Assembly (NCBI GenBank): GCA_020631735.1
Contig: CM036160.1
Coordinates: 1,534,407-1,598,406, forward strand
Direction of reading: 5' to 3'
Source of the DNA: Saccharum officinarum
Taxonomy: Eukaryota > Streptophyta > Magnoliopsida > Poales > Poaceae
Length of the DNA stretch: 64,000 nt
The notes below the pieces were generated by a model that was not told the origin of the DNA, searched no databases, and saw only the letters and a list, made by a program, of their open reading frames with translations. Positions 55,749 to 64,000 of the stretch are shown here, piece after piece. How positions within the stretch are numbered: position 1 is the first letter of the stretch; each line of letters opens with the position of its first letter. The translations under genes and the position numbers were made by a program.

Positions 55749-56535
55749 CTATTTAGGATCGAGGGTGGCGCTGACGTTCAGCGCCTTTCCCTTGGGATCA
55801 GCGGGGTCGAGGGGTACGAGTTTGACATCTTCCGCGGGCTCGAAGCTGCCGGCATGGCGTTTTGGGTCGAGAATCGCATTGGCGAGGCCGTCGAGGTCTG
55901 CATCCAAGATCGCCGACTCCAAAACAGCCTCGTCGTGCTCGACGCACTCGACGTCGCACTCGTAGGCATGTTCATATGAGGGCCCTACAGTGATGACACC
56001 GTTTGGGTCTGGCATCTTGAGCTTGAGGTAGGTGTAGTTCGGGATTGCTATGAACCTGGCGTAGCATGGGCGCCCTAGGATAGCGTGGTACGTTCCACGG
56101 AATCCGACCACTTCGAAAGTGAGAGTCTCCTTTTCTGAAGTTGGCCGGTGTGCCAAAACAAACAGGCAGATCGACCCGTCCGAGGGGTTCCACCCGTTTC
56201 CCTGGCACAACTCCGTGGAAGCCCCCGACGCTAGGTTGGAGGCGTGCTCTCTCGACCCCCAGAAGGTCGAGGGTCTGGGAGTAGATGATGTTGAGGCTGC
56301 TTCCGCCGTCCATGAGCACCTTGGTGAGGCTTGTGTTGGTGATGACGGTGTCAACAACGAGCGGATAGACTCCCGGGTTGGGGACGTAGTTTGGGTGGTC
56401 ATCACGGTCGAAAGTGATGGCCACCGCAGACCAATCAAGGAAGCGGGGGACTGCCGTTTGTACGGAGAAAACCTCACGCCGTTCTCGCTTGCGCTGGCGC
56501 GCCGAGAGGCGGGTCGAGGGCCCTCCATAGATCAT
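55749..56535 (-). pseudogene. Tat-lineage aspartic protease (one frameshift)
   Basis: The active site is in VLMDGGSSLNIIY, in the frame starting ~56535. The downstream half (LTFEVVGFRGTYHAILGRP, then CYARFIAIPNYTYLKLKMP) lies in another frame, so a frameshift sits near 56130. The C-terminal part is acidic and leads to RT. Confidence 0.85.
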
Positions 56536-56945
56536 GAAGCAGTCGTTGATCTCGGGGAATCCCCCGTCCTTGTCGTCACTCTTAGGGTCCTCCTTCTTGT
56601 CGTCCTTCTTGACGCCGGCACCCCCAAAGTACCGGACGGGGGAGCGGCGGGATTCTCCATCGGCATGTTACCCTCAGTCAAGCTCGTCCTACCCAAACCT
56701 TCCATAAGGAGATCTGGGCCGGTGCCTGGCTGGGGGGTGCCGGACCGGGGGATCCCATCACCCTCCGCGAGGTGAAGATGGTGGTTGTACCGGGCTCGTC
56801 GTCGTCGGGCGGCCCGCGCCCGCCTAGAGCGACGGTACCGGCGGATTGCTCCCCCGGGCTGGGAGAGCTCATAGTCCTCGTCGGTTGGGTGCCTGGGTGG
56901 AAGTAGGGCCATATCGTAGCCATATCCAAGGGACATAAACTCCAA
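56532..56945 (-). pseudogene. Tat-lineage gag, internally deleted
   Basis: The N-terminal gag (MSLGYGYDMALLPPRHPTDE) and an Arg-rich segment are present. Only ~130 residues later the sequence is already the gag-protease linker (GGFPEINDCFMIYGG, in the neighbouring frame). The retrotransposon-gag capsid domain and zinc knuckle normally between them are absent. The element could not form particles by itself. Confidence 0.75.
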
Positions 56946-57040
56946 ACTCCCGAACTAGACCACCGTGGCCAACAGAATAGGGCGTTCGGGGTCAGCCATC
57001 TAGGAAAAAAGGCGAGAAAGCGACATTGGCACGCAGCGAT

Positions 57041-57058
57041 CCCCTACCTGGCGCGCCA
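57041..57058 (-). promoter_or_regulatory. Primer binding site of the Tat element
   Basis: The minus strand reads TGGCGCGCCAGGTAGGGG two bases from the LTR end. The same motif occurs beside LTRs of other grass Gypsy elements; I do not assign the tRNA. Confidence 0.75.
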
Positions 57059-57060
57059 AC

Positions 57061-58195
57061 TGTCGGTGTTCGGACCCGAGGGGGTCCTAAACCAACGAGT
57101 AAATGCTGCGTGTCTCTTTCCTGGATGGTGATGCAAGGAGAACACACGGGGGTTTATCCTGGTTCGGGCAAAAGAAGGCCCTACGTCCAGCGGGGGGGAG
57201 AAGTTTGTATTTCCTTGCATCGAAGTACTCGTGTAGGGGTTACAAGCATGCGAGAGAGGACGTCGAGCCCAAGTCTCAAAGAGAGAAAAAAGAGGACAAG
57301 GGTGATTGCTTGAGATATCGATCTCTATCTTGCGTCTTGCCTGTTGTCTCTTATTTTTCTTCGTTGTTCCTCCTTGTTGTAGAACCCTGGCCTGCCCTTT
57401 TATAGGGCGAGAGGAGGCCAAGACGACGGGGAGCCTTGAGGTGATGTTTTGTCGATTCCTGTTGAGCTGACCGTAGCGACGTGCTCTGAGAATGGCCGGC
57501 CATCCCTGGACACCGTGGCGTCGTGGGAGACGAGACGGCGAAATGACCCGGAGCGCCATGCCACACCGTCCTTCCCTTGCCGTTGAACTGTGCCGAGCGT
57601 CGAGGTTGGGTCGAGGCCGGGTCGAGACCGGATGGATAAGGCCGAATCCCCGAGATTGCGGAGAACGGGCCTTGTCTTATCCTCCCTTGAGGGTGATCAA
57701 TGGTAAACAGTGCGCGGTAAGGTGGGTACAGTGACGGTTTTCACCTCCCATCACGGGATGGGCAGTAAAACAGTGAGATCTGACACGGGCATTGTTCCCA
57801 CGTCGATCCTGGTCGCAGCCATGCCGGTAGGTGGTAGTAGGTAACCGCATTAAATGTTATGGCTTTTGTCCTGGGGTAGGTAAAGAGAGGGAGTCGAGGC
57901 GCTCGACCCGGGCTCACGCGAGTCGGAGTTTTTCCCAGTGGGCGGACGAGCCTCGCGCGGGTCGGAGCACCGTCGAGGTACCTTGCTGTACGGGATGGGG
58001 CGCGGTCGAGGCGCCCCGTCGAGCGGGCCTCGTACGAGTCGGAGCCAGAGCGCGGTCGAGGCGCCCCGTCGAGCGGGCCTCGTACGGGGCGGACTGGATA
58101 CGCGGTCGAGGCGGGCTGCCTTTTATTGCGGTTTCAGTCATTTTAGTTTTTTATTAGCGATGGATGTGGGTACCCCCGTACTGTTGGTACCGACA
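57061..58195 (-). repeat. 5' LTR of the Tat element (1135 bp)
   Basis: The ends TGTCGG...CCGACA are perfectly inverted. A minus-strand TATA box (TATAAAA) is at 57398-57404. The U3 carries three copies of CGCGGTCGAGGCG at exactly 50-bp spacing (58001, 58051, 58101). Confidence 0.88.
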
Positions 58196-60672
58196 ACGCT
58201 GTTCTCTTGGAGTAATCTTGGGCCAAAATAAGCTAGCATTGGGAAGGTGAAAATCGTCAATAATTCCACACTAGCTGCTACCAAATTCTAAAATATATAT
58301 AGTATTTTAAACGTTGACCTTTACCTATAATAAACATGTATTTTATTAATAAATTATTTAGGAATAAAAAATTATTACTATAAGATGAATCGGCTGATGA
58401 CCTAATAATCAAACTGTAAACTTAAATCTTGAATACTTTGTCATCCAATCTAATAAAAATAAATGTTTCTTCAAACTACTAGCACATGTCAGTGCAAATC
58501 TCTAAGATGTACGTATATATAATGAGAAATTTACATATTTAAGATTTCAATCATCGCGCTTCGCAATCTTAACCCCAAACATCGATTTCGTTAAAATATG
58601 ATGTACTGATTTTAATTGGAGACTATAGTCAGAATTTACTATAATCGTTTGATAGTGTCTCCCGTTGCAACACACGGACATGTTTACTAGTAAAACTAAT
58701 GTATCAAATAATGATTATATTAGGTAACCCTTGTTTAATTTGTTGCTAAGCATTAAGGTAAGACACACATATGCGCAAGCGCAATGGCTGTCGATCTCTT
58801 GTCGATCGAGATCGACTCGAACAAAGAAAACTACTTCAGTTATATCATATTATACATAGCTGCGATAGACAATATATATTATATTCCTTTTTTTAATGAA
58901 ATGACGATATTCTCTCTTGGATTTGGCGGTCTGGTAAATATAAGGCAGGATCGATGCCTCTCTTTTTTTTTGAGACAAAAGAAAAATTATATTAAAATAT
59001 AGCTAAGTATAAATCATCATGTTACCAGCACTCTGGAATACAATATGTATACTCAGAAACTGTTCTTCATCTATATTGTACCCACGTTTTGTATAGCTCC
59101 AAATCTTAATCCTAAACCTATATGACGATTCATATGGATGACCGCATAGACAAACCCTCAGTAAAGGACTCAAAACAGGTGCCCACCGAACGGCAGCTAA
59201 CATTCCCGTAGGCAGAGTTGATTCTTTCTTGTGTTCTGCCACCGAAGAATAAGGAAAACTGATCTAAATCTTCTTAGCTCAATACAAGTAATCGGTTTAA
59301 GGGGCAAACTTATTCTCACTAGTCCTTCGTCGTGATCAGATCTAATCACAACAAAATAAAGAAGAGACCAAACAAAATTATTCCACGGAGGCAACATCAT
59401 TTTCGCCTTGATGTCGCCGTCTGAAAACTTAATTCTCCATATCGTCATGCTGAGAAAGTTGTTGATGTTATAGTTGTCGCGCTCATCTTCATCGGAGACG
59501 TCATGAGAAACTAAATCCACCCTAACTCCTCGCTGTCGCTAGAAAGGAGGAAAACAATTCCCCCAGACTAGGAAAAATGGCATGGAGAGACCATAACCCT
59601 AACAGGACTCGATTTACTAGAAAAACTATTAGACAGATGGATCCCCACTCCCTCCAACCTCCGGCGATTTGCCAAAGGGGGAAGGGAGGGTGACCAGTGG
59701 TGATGGAGGTGGGGGCCTATGGCGGCGGCGGCGGCCTCGGCTGCGCCCTAGGGGGCTGCCTTCCCTCGATGCCTCTCCCTCCCACCAAAAATGCGTGACA
59801 TGTCATGGCATCCATCCAACTTGGCTGCTACAAATGGAGCGTACAGAATAGGGGCATGATTGGTCACGCGTTTCAGGAATGTGCGACCCCGTTGTCCTCG
59901 TCCCCATCCCCACCCCCGCCGTCATCTTCAACCTCGCCCCCGCCCCCGCCCTCACCCTCGCCCTGTTATACATAATGGCGAATATCAAACACCGGCATAA
60001 CTACAATGGCACCTGCATGGTTTCACGAGTTGTAATGGCATGCTTCAAAAATAATTAAGTTATAATGGCATGCTTCAAAAATAATAAAGTTATAATGGCA
60101 TGGATCTAATTAACCCATAAAAAAATTGATGGATCTCAAATACTCCCATGTTAGCTTCCTTACTTATCTCGCCTCTTCGTTCATTGTGTTGTGTCATCCA
60201 CGTCCAACTTACCAATTGTTGCGTCACTGTTGGAGGCATATCTGATGTTGTACTAGACCAGATGCCTAAAGTGTTATAGTATTATACTTCTGATCTTAAA
60301 TATAAGTTTATGTAGGTTTGTCTTAAGTCAAACATTATTAATTCTTAGCATTAGTATCTGATTTTTTATATCAAATAAAACACTAGGTTGACATTATAAT
60401 CGGATTTATTGCAAAAGTTACTTGTGTACAACTCTTCTAATTTAACATAACATATATATTTTCATTATCACTGCTAGCGAAGTTGAAAAAAGTTGACACA
60501 GGACAACCTAAGTGGGCATATATTTGTGGCCAGAGGTATAAATAAACTTTATTATCTAGGGTGTCAGGCTGTCAGCTGCATGCATGGTTTGTGTTAGTTA
60601 ATAATCAGACGGACCTCGCTAACCATATATATCAATAGTAAATTTAAAATACAGATGCCAAGCTATTATGTA
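58196..60672. other. Non-coding, AT-rich with a GC-rich patch
   Basis: No gene is seen. The inverse of the TTGCAACGGG repeat is at 58655-58695. A G/C-rich patch at 59660-59770 has no convincing frame, and C-rich repeats (CCCCCGCCCC type) lie at ~59895-59960. Two near-copies of TTATAATGGCATGCTTCAAA occur at ~60035-60085. Confidence 0.4.
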
Positions 60673-61065
60673 CTACCTCCGTCCCAAAAAGCATGTGATT
60701 CTCAAGTTTCAAGGTGGGATTAGCAGATACGCAAAATTACGCATGTGCCCTTGCCTTTTTATTCATAGTGCACTGTGGTTCAGAGTGAATCATCACTTCT
60801 GGAGAATTCTCCACACATTCAAATCATTTTATATTAATAAAACATCAGGCAAGCAAGCTGACGTGGGCCAACCACAGCCATATATACAGCCACCTTGCAG
60901 GCAGCACAACGGTGCGGCTCCAGCGCCGAGGAAGACGCGGCCGCTTCCAGAGGCTGCTGACCACCCGTCCAGGCCCCACTTAAAGCTGAGATCCACCACG
61001 TTTACATGTTTTGTGAGACAAAATTTAAACCTTAGGATCACATTTTTTTTTTGGGACGGAGGGAG
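60673..61065. mobile_element. Stowaway-type MITE (393 bp) with unusual GC-rich interior
   Basis: The termini CTACCTCCGTCCCAAAAAG and TTTTTTGGGACGGAGGGAG are the standard grass Stowaway ends; the flanks are TA on both sides. It is longer than usual. The outer ~130 and ~60 bp look like Stowaway, while ~60850-60995 is GC-rich and gene-like. Confidence 0.85.
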
Positions 61066-61599
61066 TATTATCGTTCTTTCGTGGCATGCGGGTGTAAAGG
61101 AATCTGATGCATCTGGTGGGCGATATTTCTAGAAGTAGGCTGTCTGTCTAGAACAAGAAAGTTTTCCAACTATATGCAAGTTGACCTCCGGGTTCGATCT
61201 TTTTCATTTATATGTGTGGAAGGGAACTTAGGGAGAAATAAAGATATTCTTCTCAAAAAAAAGTTTGTCTTAGTTGCTGCCTTGCTAGCCAGTAATTCTT
61301 ATTCTGTTTTTACCTTTTATTTTTTCCCCCACTCTTATTCTGTTTTGATTTGACTAGCTGATAGAATGACTAAACCAGTTCGTGTGAAACGAACGGTATC
61401 AGAGAAAAAACAAGGTCTATATATCACCATCTAGCAAGGTCTATATATATATTCCGTGCCTCGAATTTTCAAAGAAAAAACAACTGAAGATATTTATATG
61501 CAATGGCGGATCTGCTATCAGAGAATGGCTAAACCAGTTTGTGTTCTAAACTTGTAATGTGCACGTATGTGATGCTAGGACGCCAAATCCTTGTTCAGC
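61066..61599. other. Non-coding
   Basis: No gene is seen. AGGTCTATATAT is repeated at ~61413 and ~61437, and ATCAGAGAA / GGCTAAACCAGTT words occur twice. Confidence 0.35.
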
Positions 61600-62240
61600 A
61601 CGCGTGTGTCGCTAATGGAGTTGTTCTCAATACGTTCTACAACTTTATAGTTAACAAGTTCTCTATTTAAAGTCATTTAGATTCTTAAATATTCATTTTA
61701 TGTTCATAGATTTTGAATTTTCAAACAACTTTGGACATTGACTCTTCATCAAAGTTGTATTTGTCAATGAAATCTACAACTTTGGAGTTGACTAGTTTCT
61801 TATTTGAAAATATTTAGAGTCCCAAATATTTATTTTAAAATTCTTAGATTGTGAGATTCATATTTTGAATTTTTCACATAATCTCAAATGGAGGCATCGC
61901 CTATATCAAAATTGTAGGTATCAACAAGATCTAAAGCTTTGTAGTTGATAGTATTTTTATTTAAAATCATTTAGAGGTAAAGTATTCAATACAAGATTCC
62001 TAAAAGTTAATATAAATGGATAATATCTGTTCCAAGTCACAAGTGAGTATGTAGTGTAGTGATATGGAGCGAACATTTTTGTTTTTTAAGTTCATTTATA
62101 GAGGCGATGTCTACCTCTATTAGTCGATTTACAAAGATAGTCTAACCGACCGTCTTTGCAAATAGCCTATTAACATAGATTGTTTGACCCACCTCTGTTA
62201 ATAAAAAGTCTGCCTCTTGAAAACGCTCTTTTTACTAGTG
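61600..62240 (+). mobile_element. CACTA 3' end remnant
   Basis: It ends CTCTTTTTACTAGTG at 62240, the inverse of a CACTAGTAAAAAG terminus. The last ~170 bp hold short subterminal words (GAGGC..TCTACCTCTATTAG, CACCTCTGTTAATAA). Upstream, three degenerate ~140-bp repeats share CTACAACTTT(G/A)(G/T)AGTT and ATTTAGA, as seen inside grass CACTA elements. No left end is in the window. Confidence 0.6.
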
Positions 62241-63340
62241 TATTGTCAACATAAAAAAAATATAAAAGGTTATATGCACACATATAGTTTCGTTAGCTAC
62301 GATAATAATAATGTAACATTTCACTATTCAAACAAGATATATATGTTTTGCGCCTAAGAAAAATATTCTAAGGGTTTGTTCAGTTAATCATCAATTCCCC
62401 TCGATCCCATCCAATCCGTCTGGGTTGGGGATTAACTAACCAAACCAACCAATGTATTTAATTGCCTTGCTTAGCGCATTAGTTAGATGTGGTGTTCACC
62501 AGTCAAATATGTATAATAGCACGGTACACTATTAGCGTGGGCTGCTTGAGGCGTCCTTTGGAAGAACGCGAGAAATTTTTCTGATTTCTGCGCTTTTTCT
62601 ATGAAAATGAACCGATTTCCGTGAAAATCCGATATTATTTCCGTGTTTCAAAGAGGGCCCGAAAGTGGTCTACAATGGAGCAAGGTGCCGGCCGTTCTAG
62701 ATCTTGCTAGCTAGCTTGTTCAATGCTGAGCATGCGTTCATTATTAGCACATGCATGCATGCGTTGATGTTGACGCAAGGTCAAGTCAAAATTCTAGAGA
62801 CGAAGACTCCTCGCATGTACGAAACCATCAAAGACTCCATAGTCGGTCGATCGACCAGCACGTTACAGTTGCTCCACGGAGGAGAGACTGCGTGACTTCC
62901 TGTTTCCTGCTGAGCCGAGGCATTATCCCGACACAGGCAGGGGGTAGCACGTGCCATGCGGTCAATAGAGTACTACTACTAGTCCCCATGATACTAGTCC
63001 CCGGCCGAGTGATGAAGGGACGAGAGCTACCTGCCATGCATGCAAAGACCACATGAATTCCATATTTTTTCGCATTCAAAGTCATCAACCATATTTTTTC
63101 TACATACTGAGCGTGCATTCTAACGAGAAACGACGTACTCCTATCAACCACACCAATTTCTCTCTCAAGCTAGCGACTGTTTATGTATGGGGATGGCCGG
63201 ATGGGGACTGGCTTGCTATGTTGCCCGTATACGGATACGGGTATCGGATACAATACGTATCGGATACACGGATACACTGTTCTCTGAAAAACGGTGACAC
63301 GGGGATACGTCTAGAATATTTTTTAACAGCAGTTTATAGA
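62241..63340. other. Non-coding, with a MITE-like hairpin
   Basis: At ~62386-62455, GGTTTGTTCAGTTAATCA and, inverted, GGATTAACTAACCAAACC form a short palindromic MITE-like unit. At ~63220-63310 the word GTATCGGATAC and variants recur. No gene is seen. Confidence 0.4.
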
Positions 63341-63349
63341 GAACTCCCA

Positions 63350-63900
63350 GAGTAGAGAAGAGAGTGCCAATTTTGTTGGGCACTGAACAAGGTGTCTATG
63401 CTGAGCAACAATACAGGTGAATTCAGTTGATACTGCATCAGAACTGAAAAGCTTGATGAGCAAGAGAGTTTGCCGTGCTGTTCATTGCTCTTGGGATCTT
63501 GTGGACCTTGAGCTAATGAGGGTGTTGTAATGCTTTTGATATTCCAGTGAGGAGGGTTGGACAAGTCCTTGGAGTTGAAGAAGTTCGTCATAATCTGGTT
63601 GTCAGTGAGGACACTTTCAATTGCTGTCAGCAAGGCAGCGAGTGTGAGTGCTGTACGTTGCTTCCGCCATTAACACTGATTCCGCTTTGGGAAGTTGTGC
63701 TTTGATATAAAGACTAACAGCTTGTTCGCTTGGCCTGAAATCCGGCTGATCTGGCTGGTTTTTTGTGAGAAAAAAACACTGCTGAATGGCTGGCTGATCT
63801 GGCTGATAATCTCAAACAAACAGGCTATAAGAGATCCAAGTTTGGTGTTGCCTGTGGATGTAGAATTAAGAAGACTTCTACCCCTGCATGCACATCTTAC
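63350..63900 (-). pseudogene. LINE RNase H (RVT_3) remnant, interrupted by a MITE
   Basis: On the minus strand, LLTAIESVLTDNQIMTNFF, then LSNPPHWNIKS, then after a frameshift IPRAMNSTANSLAHQAF are the second half of the RNase H-like domain at the C-terminus of grass LINEs. The first part (GVEVFLILHPQ-like, ~63890-63850) lies on the other side of the MITE at 63718-63827. The rest of the LINE is not visible. Confidence 0.6.
63718..63827. mobile_element. Small MITE (110 bp), Tourist-like, TAA target duplication
   Basis: Imperfect inverted ends CAGCTTGTTCGCTTG and CAAACAAACAGGCTA, flanked by TAA at 63715-63717 and 63828-63830. GGCTGATCTGGCTG words repeat inside. It sits inside the LINE RNase H remnant, so it inserted later. 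Confidence 0.75.
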
Positions 63901-64000
63901 GGTGTAGGCTCATGGCTATAAACCGTCAATGTAGACAAATTTTCATTGGCGATTTGTATAAGGACACCGGCGGTTCACCTAGCATACCACCATGCGCAAC

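Larger units (their letters stand above)
47202..58195 (-). mobile_element. Tat-lineage Ty3/Gypsy retrotransposon with antisense gene
   Basis: On the minus strand: 5' LTR (58195-57061), primer binding site, shortened gag, protease, RT with RNase H, a second RNase H, integrase (to 52546). A ~5-kb 3' region follows that codes on the opposite strand. The extra RNase H after RT and the long 3' region are Tat hallmarks (RIRE2/Grande relatives). No 3' LTR is seen. Stops, frameshifts and a gag deletion make it non-autonomous. Confidence 0.88.

Noticed and set aside
61600..62240. Complete CACTA element
   Set aside because: Only a right terminus with subterminal words is visible; no matching left end was found in the window.

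Overview
This is a stretch of plant nuclear DNA, almost certainly from a grass. The evidence is grass-type LTR retrotransposons (SIRE/Maximus-like Copia, chromodomain Tekay/Del-like Gypsy, Tat-lineage Gypsy), Stowaway, Tourist-like and hAT MITEs, CACTA elements, and GC-rich monocot-style genes. Several repeat families look panicoid/Andropogoneae-like (sorghum, sugarcane, Miscanthus, maize), but the species cannot be fixed from the sequence alone. Two runs of exactly 100 N (24366-24465, 47102-47201) mark scaffold gaps. Most of the window is transposable-element DNA, much of it nested. Only three host-type genes look intact.

Layout. 1-5588: 5' part of a minus-strand Copia element (5' LTR, gag, start of pol). 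5.7-9.1 kb: an intact gene for an Rx-N-like coiled-coil protein without NB-ARC, between two direct repeats that carry a LINE tail. 9.8-11.1 kb: a ~674-bp tandem duplication. 12.6-13.0 kb: a small GC-rich hypothetical gene. 13.5-15.5 kb: CACTA-like debris and a probable LTR. 16.8-17.5 kb: a complete DUF1442 gene on the minus strand. 18.9-20.5 kb: MITEs, one a hAT MITE with a perfect 8-bp target duplication. 20871-23861: a complete non-autonomous CACTA element that carries a WG/GW (AGO-hook) gene fragment and spliced ORF remnants. 24.5-36.1 kb: a decayed Tekay-type element with an extra intact ORF upstream of gag, flanked by two copies of the same host segment, one of which is an empty insertion site. 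37.9-43.8 kb: two broken relatives of the 6.8-kb gene, one split by a 2-kb solo LTR and one cut by a LINE. 45.5-47.1 kb: the degenerate 3' end of a Copia element. 47.2-58.2 kb: a Tat-lineage Gypsy element on the minus strand whose 3' half holds a plus-strand, intron-containing antisense gene with its own TATA box. 58.2-64.0 kb: mostly non-coding, with a Stowaway MITE, a CACTA 3' end, and a LINE RNase H remnant interrupted by a small MITE.

How it fits together. The host story is a small Rx-N-like gene family, one copy intact and two destroyed by separate insertions, plus one DUF1442 gene. The element story is layered insertion and decay: every autonomous-type element here has stops, frameshifts or deletions. 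The best candidates for something undescribed are the AGO-hook fragment in the CACTA element, the intact extra ORF of the Tekay element, and the spliced antisense gene of the Tat element.
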